A stretch of DNA of 64,000 bases from Blastocladiella emersonii ATCC 22665 (Eukaryota; Blastocladiomycota; Blastocladiomycetes; Blastocladiales; Blastocladiaceae), in the NCBI GenBank assembly GCA_025594325.1, contig JANHCV010000002.1, positions 1,116,001 to 1,180,000 of the forward strand. Direction: 5' to 3'. Within the stretch, counting starts at the first letter, position 1, and every line of letters begins with the position of its first letter. This document shows, in pieces, positions 21,645-32,636 of the stretch. The translations under genes were made by a program, and so were the position numbers. Below the pieces are notes generated by a model. It was given only the letters and a program-made list of their open reading frames with translations, did not search any database and was not told where the DNA came from.

Positions 21645-24383
21645 CTACATGTAGATGGCGCGCACGTCGCCCTGGCCAAACGGCTCCGAGCACGTCGGGC
21701 ACTTGCGCTGGCGCGTCTCGATGCGGTCGTTGACGCACTGCCGGCAGAACGTGTGCATGCAGCGTGTGATGGCCGTGTCCTTGAACCGCGTGCGGCACGT
21801 TCCGCACAGCACGAGCTGCCGGTACTGCGCGAGCAGCTCCGCGTCGCTCGCCTTGGCCCCGGTACCGACCGCGGGCGAGCCGAACCCGGCCCCGTTACCC
21901 GCGCCGCCGGCGCCCGCTGCCGCCGCGTTGGCCGCCGTGAGCGCCTTGCGCAGGTCCGAGATGACCCCGTCGCGCTCGGCGATCACGGCCTGGAGCTGCG
22001 CAACGTTCGCGTTCGCGGTGGCCGCCGCGGCCTTGGCGGCCTCGGCTTCCGCGGTGCGGGTATCGAGCAGCGCCGTGTGGGCGTGGACGCGCTCCTCGGC
22101 GTCGCGCGCGGCCTGCTGGGCGTGGAGGAGCTGGATGTCGAGGTCAGCGGCGCGGTTCTGGGCGGCGGTCGCCACGTCCTGGGCAACGTGCACCTCGCGG
22201 GTGAGCGCGGTCACGGTGGCGACGGCGGCGCGGTCCTTTTCTTCGGCGGTGCGCTGCACCTCGCGTACGTGCTCGAGCGCGCGCCGGCCCGTGTCGGCGT
22301 CGGCCTTGAGCTGCTCGCACTGCTTGCGCAGGAACAGGATCTTGCTGTCGAGCTTGGCCTTATCGGCCGTCAGCCGCGCTACCTGCTCGTCGCGCGTGCG
22401 CAGGGCGGCGACGTGCGCCGAAATGCGCGCGTCCAGCTGCGCGTACCCGTCGGCCGTCGAGTTCATCTCCTCGGTCAGCGCTTGGATGTGCGCCTGCGCT
22501 GTCGCGAGCTGCGTCTTGAGGTCCGCGATCTGCACCGCGTTGTCGGACGGCGCGTCAGCAGCGGCAGCGGAGCTCGATCCCTCGAGTTTGCGCAGGCGGT
22601 CCTCGAGCTGCTGCACGACGTTCCCGTCAACCTCCATGAGCGCGGCGACCTGGGTCCACCCGGCAGCCTGGGCAGCGGTGGACCGCCACCGGCGCACCTG
22701 GCCCTCGAGCATCGCGATGCGGGCGGTCTGCGCCTCAACCTGGGTGCGCAGGGCGTCGAGGTTACCGAGCTTAGCGTTGCGCTCGGCCGTGAGCGAGTCG
22801 CGGGTCTGGGCGACCTCGTCGCGCTGGCGGCGCACGCGCGCAATCTCGTCCGACAGCCGCTTGGTCTCGGCCTCGGCCATGGTGGTGGTGGTGGCGAGCG
22901 CGTCCTGGTGGCTCGCGAGCCACGCCGCGTGCGACTCGCGCAGCTCGGCGAGCTCGGCCGCCAGCTCCTCGGCGCGGTGCCGCGCCTGCCCGTACTCGCG
23001 CGTGCGGACCGCGAGCTCGTCGCGGAGCACGCCGAGGGACTGCGTCGTCGAGGCGGAGGGCACGGCGGCGGGCGAGTCGCCGCTGTCGCCGGAAGTGGGC
23101 GGGGAGCCGCCGGTCGCGGCGGCGGTCGCGGCGGCCTGCAGCTGCAGCGCGTCGCGGTCGCGCTTGACGGCGGCAAGCTCCTCGGCGAGCTCGGCGAGCT
23201 GTTTCGCGAGCGGTGACTCGCTCAGGTGCGACAGGTCGTCGAGCGTCAGGAGCTTGCGCTGAACCTCCTCGAGGCTGGCGGAGGTCGCTGCCGCAGCGGT
23301 AGCGGCGGCACCCTCGTCGCCCGATGCGGGTGCTGGTGCTCCGCTAGCCGGTGCGCCACCGGGCCCAACCGCCCCGCTGGCCGCACCAGTCGGCCCGTCA
23401 CTGCCGGCGGGCGCTGTAGGCTGTTGGAAGGTGACCTGCCAGGTGCGCGACTGGAGTCGGTCGACGACGCGCTGGACGGTCGCGAGCTCGGTCTCGCGCG
23501 ACTCGAGCGAGGCGGACAGCTCGGAGACGCGTTGCCGCGCGGCGGCGAGGTGGCGCTCAACGTTGACGAGCTGGTGGCGCACCTCCGTGTAGCGGGTGCG
23601 CAGGGTGTTGACGTCGGTGGGTGCGGGCGGGACCTGGTGGTCGAGAAAGTGGATGAAGCTCGCGACGAGCTGGCTGGCCTGCGCGTGCGTGGCGTTGAGC
23701 TGGTCCTCGAGGGCCTCCTCCTGCTCGACGTTGAGCAGCGCGGCGAGGAAGCTCGCGCGCGACGCGTCCTGCTGCTTGAGCAGCGTCTCGAGCGGCTGCT
23801 GCGGCTCAAAGCGCGTCGACAGGACGAGGAGCTCGTCGGCGATCTGTGGTGTGAGACGGGATCAGTACGGCTCGTCGGTCAAGTGCGCGTAACCTAAAGT
23901 ACCTCGGTCCACCAGCCTCCAATGGCCGCGAGCGAGTCAGACAGCTGCGAGTTGCGCTCGATCAGGCCGTTGCGCTCCTCCTGGAGCCGCTCGATGCGGC
24001 GCGCATAGTCGGCGAGCTGGCGCACGACCGCGTCTTTCTGGAACACGGTGATGAGGGACTAGCGAGCGAGCGGATAGAGCGCGTCAGCACCATGTCTCGT
24101 GCATCCATGGTAACACGAAGAGTACCTCCAGAGCATCGAGCGACTCGGTCGGGAACGGGACCTCCTCGCCGCGGGCCGCGTCGGGCAATGGTGGGTGCGA
24201 TCCGCCGCCGAGCCCGGTGCCGTTGCTGCTGCTGGACGACCGGCCGAGGCCGATGCCCGACTCGAGCGAGGCCGACTCGGTGGCGTGGCGTTTCCGGCGC
24301 TCGGTGCTCGAGGAGCGCGAGCGCACGTCGTCGTCCTCGGGCGCGCGCCGCTTGCGTTCGCGCTCGCGCTCACGCTCGTTCAT
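21645..24383 (-). CDS. BRE1: BRE1 E3 ubiquitin ligase (histone H2B)
   Basis: RING E3 that with Rad6 monoubiquitinates histone H2B. My model has three exons: 24383-24126, 24058-23903 and 23843-21645 (870 residues). Exon 1 is a basic, charged leader. Exon 2 contains the family motif FQKDAVVRQLADYARRIERL and ends GGWWTE. Exon 3 is almost entirely coiled coil (heptad-rich, Ala/Glu/Leu/Arg). It ends in a C3HC4 RING (about residues 815-862; CGTCRTRF, CMHTFCRQCV, KCPTC) and the terminus GDVRAIYM, as in other BRE1 proteins. Donors are gtactc and gtactt, acceptors tag and cag. It is head-to-head with the 7TM gene at 25084. Confidence 0.95.
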
Positions 24384-25083
24384 GGCGGTTGTTGGTTCGT
24401 GGCGGGGCGGGGCGATTGCACCGAGTTAGGGTGGGCTTGCGGGGCGGCGAGAGTTGATTCGTTGCAGGTGCAGGGTCGGCGGGACGCAGCAGGCAAGGAC
24501 GGAGTCGATCAACCACGCGCGGTCAGCCCCGCACGCGCGCGTCACGCGGCGCGACTCGACCCTGCATCTCATCGCCCATCACCGCATCACCGCTCGCATG
24601 AGCATGAATACCGCCGCCACGAATCAGTGCATGCGGGGGTTGCGGCGTGATGGAGCTAATGCAACGCTTGGTCAACGGTCCCTGCCCTGATTCGCTGGTC
24701 CTGCCCGGGCGTAGTGGCGCGGACCGCGGCCCTGAGGCGCCCGCCGCCTCCGCCATGCCTCTCATTTGCGCCACGGGCATCACTCTTCCATGGACGTGTC
24801 CCCGATTCGAGTGCTGATTCGAGCGTAGAAGATGCATCCGTGCGTCTGCACTGTCGTTTCAGGCGACCCGCTGCTGCAACTGCAGAGTTCTGTCCTTCCA
24901 TCTCCGCTCCCTGCCAACTTGCCTGTTTGATAATTTAATCTTCCGGAACAACGGACGCTCGCTCCCCGGTCGCCCTTGTGCAGCGAGTAGACCTCTCCCC
25001 GCCGACCGGGTCCGCTTCCGCTCCGCGACCATCCTCCATCTCCCGGCCATCAGCTGCCGACCATCGGATACGACTATCAAACC
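24384..25083. other. Divergent promoter region BRE1 / 7TM paralogue
   Basis: A 700-nt spacer between divergent genes. GC-rich near BRE1, then mixed. It includes a short AT-rich run (ataatttaatcttc, about 24930). Nothing else recognised. Confidence 0.4.
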
Positions 25084-26469
25084 ATGTGGGACAGCAACAT
25101 CGTGGCCAGCGTCCTCGTCGCCTCGCTGCTGCCGTCGCTGTGGCTACTACATATCAACGTGGGCGAGTGGCGAGCGCGGCCGGGCCGGTCGCCGGCGTTC
25201 GCGGCGCAGGTCGCGGCCTCGGTCTTCAACCTGGTCAACCAGACTATCTTCGTGGTGCTGCACCTGGCCAAGGCCGCGAGCCTGCCGGGCTCGTGCGGCG
25301 CCTGGATCCTCATCGCCGACACGAGCTACGTGCTGTTCCAGCCGGCCGCCACGGGTGTGCTGGTGCTGCGTTCCACGGCGCTGATCCCGTCGCACCACCG
25401 CGTCTGGTGGCGGTCGCGCCGCGGCGTGCGCGCCATGCTCGCCCTGGTCTTCCTCATCGGCCTGTCGCCCATCGTCGTCAGCGTGGCCATGCGCGACGTG
25501 TTCGTCGACTCGGCCACGGGCCTGTGCTTCGCGCTGTACCCGCTCACCATCAACACGGCCGGCAAGATCGTTTTCGTGCTGTTGTACATGGCCATTGGCG
25601 TCGTGTTCGCGCTCCCGCTGCTGCGCCACCTCAACGCCATGCAGCGCGTCAGCAACACGGGCCCCGCGGCCACCGACACGATCCTGCGCCGCGTTCTGCG
25701 CGACGTCGCGTTCCGCATCAGCCTGGCCATCGTCGGGTACCTCCTAACGGCCGTCATCTCGCTGCTCGGCGGGTTCACGGGCGCCGTCTCGGTCGAGTTC
25801 ACCCTGCAGAACCTGTGCGCGCTCGGCGCCGCGACCTTCGCCGTCCGCAGCCGCAACTACGACAGCAGCGGCGGCGGGAGCAACGGCACGAACACGGGCG
25901 CCGGGCCCAGCGAGACCAACTCGCGCCGCCCGCTCGACAGCAGCACCGTCGGCGCCGGGTCCAGCACCTTCGACGACCCGGCGCGGTACCGCCACGGCCA
26001 CGCGCGCGCCGGCGGCGCGTCCAACGGGTCGTCGGCCGGCCTCATCTCGGACCCGGGCTACTACTCGATGACGAGCTCGCAAGGCATGCCGCTGACGCCC
26101 TTGTCGGGCGGCCACCACGTCCTTGTCGCGCCCGAGGTCAAGTCGCCCGCGCTCGCAGCCCCCGCCCTCGCATCGCCCGCCGCACACGCGCACCAGGGCT
26201 GGCGCGGACCGCAGCCACCGCAGCACCACCAGGGGGTGATCCCGCCGGCCCCACCATCGCCGGCGCCCGCATCGCCGTCGCTGTCGCACGGCCGTACGAG
26301 CCCGTGGCGCACGTCGCCGTCGCCGAGCCGCGGTCCCTTGCTCGAGGCGCCTGCGCCCACGGCGCGGTCCGGGTTGCCACCACCGCCGCCGCTCATTGGC
26401 GCGGCCCCGCCGCCGCGGCGCAAGTCGCTTGCGCCGTCCAACACGTCGACGTCGCACCTGTCCAAGTGA
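25084..26469 (+). CDS. Seven-transmembrane protein, paralogue of 12741-13982
   Basis: A 461-residue single-exon membrane protein. The N-terminus (MWDSNIVASVLVASLLPSLW) goes straight into TM1. About seven helices span residues 8-255, then a long Ser/Pro/Gly/His-rich tail of about 200 residues follows, likely cytoplasmic. Motifs shared with the 12.7 kb paralogue are WWRSRRGVR, NTAGKIVFVLLYMAIGV, LLRHLN, FRISLAIVGYLLT and VEFTLQN...AVRSRNYDS. The layout resembles a GPCR with a short exposed N-terminus, but no known class motif is visible. The two copies are in opposite orientation about 11 kb apart. Confidence 0.8.
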   Translation: MWDSNIVASVLVASLLPSLWLLHINVGEWRARPGRSPAFAAQVAASVFNLVNQTIFVVLHLAKAASLPGSCGAWILIADTSYVLFQPAATGVLVLRSTALIPSHHRVWWRSRRGVRAMLALVFLIGLSPIVVSVAMRDVFVDSATGLCFALYPLTINTAGKIVFVLLYMAIGVVFALPLLRHLNAMQRVSNTGPAATDTILRRVLRDVAFRISLAIVGYLLTAVISLLGGFTGAVSVEFTLQNLCALGAATFAVRSRNYDSSGGGSNGTNTGAGPSETNSRRPLDSSTVGAGSSTFDDPARYRHGHARAGGASNGSSAGLISDPGYYSMTSSQGMPLTPLSGGHHVLVAPEVKSPALAAPALASPAAHAHQGWRGPQPPQHHQGVIPPAPPSPAPASPSLSHGRTSPWRTSPSPSRGPLLEAPAPTARSGLPPPPPLIGAAPPPRRKSLAPSNTSTSHLSK

Positions 26470-26578
26470 CGCAGTGAAGAGGAATAAACCCGTTCAAAAG
26501 CTGACACAAACAATCTGGATCGCATTCTTTCAGGACACGGGAGGAGACGCGGGAAGGGTAGAGGAGGGCCATTCGAAC

Positions 26579-27593
26579 CTAGTCAAAGAAGCGGCGGTTG
26601 GGTGGCATGCCGTACAGCGTGATGCGAATGTCTGGCAGGAGCTACAAAGGGGCAACGCGTCAAGAAATCAGCCGCCGCCGTCGCCCAAAGACGTGCGAGT
26701 CGCGAAGCGTACCTGCTCGGAGGCGATCTCGAGGCGCGACTCGAGCGAGTTGAGCACCTTGATGCGGCCCGCCTGTGCTGTCACAATGACGCCGCCGATC
26801 CTACACGTTGCGAGCGTGCGTGAACGTCGGAGGCGCGCCGTGTTCGGAGCGTGCGGGTCAACGTACGCCGACTTGGGAAGGAAGGTCTGGTCAATGGTCG
26901 CGTTGACCTTGAGGCCAGCAATCTCCTCGTAGCGCTTCTTGGCGGCGTCGAGGACCGACTTGATGGCGTCCACGTCGCGGTCGACGCACTGGATCGTGAC
27001 CTCGGCCTCGAGCAGCTCGAGGAAGCTCTACACAAATGCGAGGGCCGGTGAGTCGGCAGCGAAAGTGAGGGGTGGGCGAGCGGATCGTACCTGGACGAGG
27101 AGGTCCTCGAGCAGCTGGCGGTACTCGTCGCCCTTGGTGGTGATGGCCTCGAGGCGCTGGCGCGTGTCCTGGAACACCTGGGCGAGCAGGTCGTGGCGCT
27201 TCTGCAGCACCTTGACCTTGGACTTGTTGAGGTGGTTGGAGGCGGCGCTAGAGACGGTCGGCGCGTGAGTTGGCGTCGTTTTGACGTAGTGAGTAGGGAG
27301 CCACGACGCACATCTTGCGCTGGACCTCGAACTGCTTGGTCTTCTTCTGGAAGAGGGCGTCAATGGTCGCCGTCTCCTGGCGCACGATCTTGGCCTACAC
27401 GTGGGATTGCGAGCGAGGTCGTCAGTACCGCTCCTCGATACCGCAGCGTCGCGCGCCGTACCTTCTCGATGTTGAACTCCTCGTCGGCCTTGATCTTGAT
27501 CTCCTTGGCCTTCTCGAGCGCCTCCTGCTTGATGAACGCCACCATCTTCTTCATCTCGTTCTGGACCTCATCGTCCTGCAGCGGGCGCGACAT
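26579..27593 (-). CDS. VMA4: V-type proton ATPase subunit E
   Basis: Peripheral-stalk subunit E of the V1 sector. My model has six exons: 27593-27462, 27394-27312, 27247-27091, 27027-26867, 26800-26713 and 26641-26579, giving 227 residues, the normal family size. The start [35 protein letters not shown] and the C-terminus [20 protein letters not shown] are all characteristic. An upstream in-frame ATG (27629) would add 12 residues and is not favoured. The fourth intron (26866-26801) is 66 nt, a multiple of three without stop. It is the most intron-dense short gene in the window. Confidence 0.95.
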
Positions 27594-28241
27594 GGTGGCG
27601 AGGATAGGTGTGCGGGGCGGGGCGAGCAATCAAGGTGCGGGCGGGTGGGCAAGCGGGCTGGGCGCACGCGCTCGAGTCGGCTACGCGGGTTCTAGACCAG
27701 TCGTCGATGCATGGGGGCGTGAATACGCGATGGCTCGATGGAAACGCGTCGGTACGCGCGCGGCACGCCGTGCCCTCCGACGAGCCGAGCGCGGGGGCTG
27801 GGGGAGGCAGCGCGTCGCCGGAGGACATGGCGGCGGGACAAAAGCATGGACTCACGTTGCACGGTAGCGGGGTGGAGGTCGATCCTCTGCAGCGGCCCGC
27901 CCGAAAGCGTTTGGCGCAACGCGATGACCGACGCGGGTGCGCGTCGCCCGCCGGCTTGCCCGCTCTTGTCAAGGTGAGGTCAGCTGAGTCCGCCTGATTC
28001 CCGAACGCGTTCTTTCACTCCCTCTTTCACGCTCCTGTGCTGCTCTCTTGATCGTGCGACTCTGTGCAATGGCGAGGGCCGCATCGGTGAAGTCTGACCG
28101 CGGTGACGCGGTAACTATGAAGTGTTGGCCAAGCGGAAGCGTTGAGGCGTCGGGGCTGACGCAAAGGGCCTTGAAGTGGCGCCTGGCCCCCGGCTGCAGC
28201 TCTCGCTCTCCCCGCTGAACCGCTTCCATGAAACGCCACAA
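27594..28241. other. Divergent region VMA4 / F-box copy 1
   Basis: A 648-nt spacer that becomes noticeably less GC-rich toward the F-box gene. No RNA or element seen. An ATG at 28176 in frame with the F-box gene would extend it by 22 residues. Confidence 0.4.
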
Positions 28242-30326
28242 ATGACGCTAGTCGATTTACACAACGAGGTCTGGCTCTGCGTCGTTGACTGCATGCTGCG
28301 GTCCGATGCGCACCGCGACGTCGCGGCGCTTAGCGCAACGTGCCGCCGGTTTGCCGAGCTTGTCCGCCCTGCCCTGTACCGGACCATGACGGTTGAGCTG
28401 GACCAAGGCAATCTTGCTACGCCCGTGGACGACAAAACTATCCCATCCGGTCTCTACCTCAACGGTGCCGCGCTCCGTGCGTGGCCCGAGTGGCTGCCGC
28501 TCGTCCGCGCGCTCGAGTTCGCGCCCCACCGCTTGCCCAAGGGGATGACGGCCCCCGTCGTGCCATCTGCGTCCACGACCGGCTCTTCTCTCGTTCGGGA
28601 CACTGTCGTTGCGGTGGCCGCGCAGCTCGCGCGCAGCAACCCAATCAACTCGCTGGCCATTCGGCACTTTCCCATGGACCGGAATAGCTTGATTTCGACA
28701 TGCTCACACTTCTCGCGCACCCTTGCACGCCTTGAAATCGCGATTCCGCAGCTCACGGCTCCGCTCGACCTCGAGTCCCTTCACCTCCCCTCGCTCACGT
28801 CCTTGTCCATTGTCAGCATCGACATTGCCAACTTGCGCCACCCGCTCCTCGGCCTTCCGCGAGCTCCGCACTGTCGCATCATTCGACTCTCGCTCCCGAT
28901 CGCCACGCCAAATGGAGCGGCCCAGATCCATGGCATGCTTCACTTGCGGTCGTTGAACGTGCGACTCCACCATGTGCCGTCGCGCGCCGAATTTTACGCC
29001 GCCCTCGTCGCACCGGGCTTCCCCGCGTCGACGCTTGTTCATTGGGCTACGGCGGGGCTCAACGCCGTGGAGCTCGAGCGGCTTCCCTCCATGCCGCGCC
29101 TCGAATCGCTTACCATGCAGCGGCAGCCGCGCTTTGCGACGCCTACGCTCGATGACATCGCCTTGATCACGTCAGTCGGCTTGGAGCGCGCCGAGCGGAG
29201 TGCTGCCCGGTTCCCGATCCTCCGCACGTTCAAACTGCTTGGTCCGCACGAGTTGGCGCTCGTCGACTACCTTTGCTGGCTCAGTGCCGCTCCTGCTTTG
29301 ACTACAGTCGACTTGAGCGGCGTTTACCCGAGTGCGCGGTCCGCTGATACGACGGTTGTTGCCCAGCTGATTGCCGACTGTTCCGATCTCCAGTTCCCCG
29401 CGCTCACGTCGCTCTCTGTCCCGCTTCCGCTGTGGCCCTCACTCGCGCGCGTTCTCGGTGCGCCTAAGCTTGTCTCGCTTAGCATTGCAGGCAATGCCCC
29501 CGACGGCGAAGTCAAGTACGAGTTGGCGCCGCACGCGTCGTTTGCGCAACTTACGGAGCTTCGCTTGGACATCTTGGTCCAAAGCCCGACCATCCGCCGC
29601 GACATGTTCCCCGCGCTTCGGTCCCTGACGATGCACCCCATCCATGCTTACTGGATTGTAGGCGAGCGCTGGCCGCTCACGCACCTCCATGTCCTCGGCA
29701 TGTGGCAGCTGCCGCACTTCGATCCGCGCGTCGTCATGTCCGAGTTCCCAGCTTTGACAAATCTTACGCTTGACTGGACGGGGACCGGGAACCGTATGGC
29801 CGGGACGTTCCTCAACCCGCACGCGCTTCAGTTCCTCACGGGCGATTGCAGCATTCGCAAGCTCACTATTGCTTCAAACGGTCGCCCCGTCATGTGGACG
29901 TCGGACGGCGGCTTGACCCCCGCCGCGACGATTCGCTGGACGCGTCGGTCGTCCGCGCAGGTGATGCGCGAGCTCGCCGAGAAGACGTCGTACCTCGCAT
30001 CGCACAGCGTGGTCAAGCTCCAGGTCGGCACCGACGACGATGCGCCGGATCTTGCGGACGCGTCAAGCGTGGTACAGCTTCTCGCCAAGTTTATGAGCCC
30101 CGATGCGAAGGTGCTCGTGGGTCTCAACAACCAGAACTTTCCGACCGAGACTCAGCAGAACGGGGTTATTGGGTGGTTGAAGCGCAAGCTGAGCCCCAGC
30201 ACACCAGTACTCGCTGCCGTAGACCGCGGCAGCGTGGATCCGCGCATCCTGCTGGCCTTGCGCGAATGCGCCGCGACCATGGGTGTACGCATCAAGTTTG
30301 TTTTGGTGTGGCGCTCCAATACATGA
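28242..30326 (+). CDS. F-box-like / leucine-rich protein, array copy 1 (intact)
   Basis: A 694-residue single-exon protein. The N-terminus has an F-box-like motif (VDLHNEVWLCVVDCML...DVAALSATCRRFAELVRPALYRTM), which in known proteins binds Skp1 in SCF ubiquitin ligases. The rest is Leu-rich with irregular repeats (LTSLSI, LRSLNVRL, LTTVDLS), as in F-box/LRR substrate receptors. The end reads RECAATMGVRIKFVLVW. I chose ATG 28242 because it places the F-box at the same distance from the start as in copy 3. Copies 2 and 3 follow in tandem. Codon use is more AT-tolerant than in the neighbouring housekeeping genes. The substrate is unknown. Confidence 0.78.
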   Translation: MTLVDLHNEVWLCVVDCMLRSDAHRDVAALSATCRRFAELVRPALYRTMTVELDQGNLATPVDDKTIPSGLYLNGAALRAWPEWLPLVRALEFAPHRLPKGMTAPVVPSASTTGSSLVRDTVVAVAAQLARSNPINSLAIRHFPMDRNSLISTCSHFSRTLARLEIAIPQLTAPLDLESLHLPSLTSLSIVSIDIANLRHPLLGLPRAPHCRIIRLSLPIATPNGAAQIHGMLHLRSLNVRLHHVPSRAEFYAALVAPGFPASTLVHWATAGLNAVELERLPSMPRLESLTMQRQPRFATPTLDDIALITSVGLERAERSAARFPILRTFKLLGPHELALVDYLCWLSAAPALTTVDLSGVYPSARSADTTVVAQLIADCSDLQFPALTSLSVPLPLWPSLARVLGAPKLVSLSIAGNAPDGEVKYELAPHASFAQLTELRLDILVQSPTIRRDMFPALRSLTMHPIHAYWIVGERWPLTHLHVLGMWQLPHFDPRVVMSEFPALTNLTLDWTGTGNRMAGTFLNPHALQFLTGDCSIRKLTIASNGRPVMWTSDGGLTPAATIRWTRRSSAQVMRELAEKTSYLASHSVVKLQVGTDDDAPDLADASSVVQLLAKFMSPDAKVLVGLNNQNFPTETQQNGVIGWLKRKLSPSTPVLAAVDRGSVDPRILLALRECAATMGVRIKFVLVWRSNT

Positions 30327-30677
30327 TTGTTTTCGTTCATCAGCACGTCAATAGAGGGAGCAGGGAGGGCTATCACGTCACCGCGTCGATCGCGAGACGC
30401 GTTTTGAGCGCAGAACATTCATCTCACGAACTCATTGAGGGCTCGGGAGAAATCAAAGGGTGAGCTAGAATGTCATCGCGTCGCCCGCGATACGCGTCCC
30501 GGGCGCGAGGCAAGAATGTCTCGCAAAGTTCACGAGGGCGCACGTGTTTTGAGTAGCAAGGCGGTCGGGCGCCTCGCTGACCATCTCGTCGCGGTCCTTC
30601 CCTCTTCCGCTCCTCCTCCTCCCTTGTGGACCCTGTCCCACTACATGCAACTTGAAGCAATGAATCGAATGAATTAA
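30327..30677. other. Spacer between F-box copies 1 and 2
   Basis: A 351-nt spacer with a cgcgagacgcgttttg word (30391-30406). It ends in ATGAATCGAATGAATTAAG, where two ATG codons in the frame of copy 2 are closed by TAA at 30675-30677. Confidence 0.5.
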
Positions 30678-32636
30678 GACCTGCCGGATGTGGTCTGGCG
30701 CTGCCTCATCGACTGCACGATCCAGTCCGGCCAGTATCGCGACGTTGCCGCGCTGGGTTTGGCGAGTCGTCGGTTCGCGCACCTCGTCCGCCCTGCTTTG
30801 TATCGGACGATGCTCATCAAGCTCAATGCACGCAATATGGCGGCCGAATTGCCGCACATTCCAGCGTGCCGGTTTGGCGGTGGGGCTGCGCTGAGCAATG
30901 GCTCAAGCTGGATGCCGCTCGTTCGTTCTCTTGTTCTCTCAATTGGTGGCGACCCAAAGCAAGCTTCCGCATACTCCAGCCCGCCACTTGTACCGGCGCG
31001 CAAATCAACTGACGATTCATTGGCTGACGCAGCTGTCGCTGACCTCGATGTTGCGGCCGTCGTCGCTCATCTAGCACAAACCAACCCAATCCACTCGCTC
31101 CGTATTTTTGCGCTCATGTTTGGCAACAACTTTCTGATCCAGACCTTCTCGAGTTTTGCGAGCACTCTCACTCGCCTTGACCTCAACCTCATGCTGTCGC
31201 AGTACCCTGTACCACTTGATCTCGATCTCGAGTCCGTTGTCTTGCCGGCGCTGAAGTCTCTCACGCTAACAGCTGTCACGTTGGAGAATCGGACCTCGGT
31301 CACCGGACTCCCTCGGGCAAGCAACTGTCGAATTCTCTCGCTTACCCTTCCGACCATCTCAGCTAAGGTTGTACATCAGATCCGCGGAATGCAATCCTTG
31401 CAGTCATTGAGGTTACGTGTTCTCTCGGGTGCATCACGCACCATCTTTTATCTTTCGCTTTTTGCTCCAGGATTCTCTCTTCCCTTGCTCGACCTCCTGG
31501 AGGTGGACTGGCTCACGGACGAGGTACTTGGGCAGTTGCCCCCGATGCCGCGTCTCACTTCCCTGGTCTTGTACTGGCACAAGGATCTTGCTGAGTTTGG
31601 GGCTCGCCAAATTCCGGACCCCGCGTCCGTGCAGCAACTTACGACGACTCAATGTCCAAACCTCCGGTCGTTCAAGGCGATCTGTCCCAACCACTGGACC
31701 GTTATCATGTACCTCCGCTTACTGCAGACTGCATCAAACCTGACTACGTTGCATCTCAGCTGTGAGCGCACCGACGTGCTGCTGCCTGTCGATGTTGGCA
31801 CCTTTATCGAGTATGACACGTTCAAGTTTCCAGCACTCATTTCGCTTCGAGTCCCGCTTCTTGTGTGGGATCCGCTCGCCAAAGTTTTGATTGCGCCCAG
31901 ACTTACCGAGCTTCGCATTGCGCATGATCCCTGGAAGCACGAGCTTGGTACGCGCGACCTTGCCCCACACGCTAGCTTCGCACAGCTCAAGGTGCTCTGC
32001 TTGGACGTACCGGTCCGAGGTCCGATTCTTCGTCCATCTGCATTCCCGTCGTTGCGCACGCTGTCGATTCACCCCAGAACGGCGTACCGGATCTTGGGCG
32101 CGGGCGGACGGTGGCCGTCAGTTACCCGGGTGCGCATTCTTGGCGCGAATACGCTTTCGCAGTACGACTTGAGCCTCCTGTCCAAGTTTCCCGCGGTCAC
32201 CGATCTAATGCTCGACTGGGCCGGCGCTCCAGGATTACTAACGTCGGAAACACCGCGACGCCTTATTACGACCGCGCTGCCTTACCTGACGGGTCAAAGT
32301 CGCATTCAGCTTCTTACCATCATTTCGCGCGGCCATTCCGTTGAGTGGGCATCGCCAGCTGCCATCTGTTGGACGCGCCAGTCGTCTTCCCAGGTGATGC
32401 GCGAGCTTGCCATCAAGTCCAGGTGTCCGAAACCGGCCAGCAGAATCAAGCTTTTGATTGGAAAGGGCGACGATGCGCCCGACCTCATGGCTGCATCGAA
32501 CGTGGTCCAGCTGCTCGCCAAGTTTACCGTGCCTGGCGGAACCGTGCTCGTTGACACGAAGGATCAGCACGTTCTCGCGGTCTTGCGCGAGCGCGCCGCG
32601 GCGATGGCCGTCGCTCTCAGCTTTGCGCAAATGTGA
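30678..32636 (+). CDS. F-box-like / leucine-rich protein, array copy 2 (no start codon)
   Basis: An open frame of 652 codons, homologous to copy 1 over its whole length: DLPDVVWRCLIDC, RDVAALGLASRRFAHLVRPALYRTM, many LTxLxL segments, and the end LRERAAAMAVALSFAQM. The frame is closed by a TAA directly in front of DLPDVVW, and the first in-frame ATG (30810) lies beyond the F-box. Where copy 3 has ATGGACTTTCCCGAT, this copy has TAAGACCTGCCGGAT. Either the start has been lost recently (early pseudogene), translation begins at a non-AUG codon, or an unseen 5' exon supplies the start. The body is otherwise free of stops and frameshifts. Confidence 0.6.
   Translation, partial: DLPDVVWRCLIDCTIQSGQYRDVAALGLASRRFAHLVRPALYRTMLIKLNARNMAAELPHIPACRFGGGAALSNGSSWMPLVRSLVLSIGGDPKQASAYSSPPLVPARKSTDDSLADAAVADLDVAAVVAHLAQTNPIHSLRIFALMFGNNFLIQTFSSFASTLTRLDLNLMLSQYPVPLDLDLESVVLPALKSLTLTAVTLENRTSVTGLPRASNCRILSLTLPTISAKVVHQIRGMQSLQSLRLRVLSGASRTIFYLSLFAPGFSLPLLDLLEVDWLTDEVLGQLPPMPRLTSLVLYWHKDLAEFGARQIPDPASVQQLTTTQCPNLRSFKAICPNHWTVIMYLRLLQTASNLTTLHLSCERTDVLLPVDVGTFIEYDTFKFPALISLRVPLLVWDPLAKVLIAPRLTELRIAHDPWKHELGTRDLAPHASFAQLKVLCLDVPVRGPILRPSAFPSLRTLSIHPRTAYRILGAGGRWPSVTRVRILGANTLSQYDLSLLSKFPAVTDLMLDWAGAPGLLTSETPRRLITTALPYLTGQSRIQLLTIISRGHSVEWASPAAICWTRQSSSQVMRELAIKSRCPKPASRIKLLIGKGDDAPDLMAASNVVQLLAKFTVPGGTVLVDTKDQHVLAVLRERAAAMAVALSFAQM

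Noticed and set aside
28176-28241. Upstream ATG extending F-box copy 1 by 22 residues
   Set aside because: The extension has no counterpart before the F-box in copies 2 and 3.
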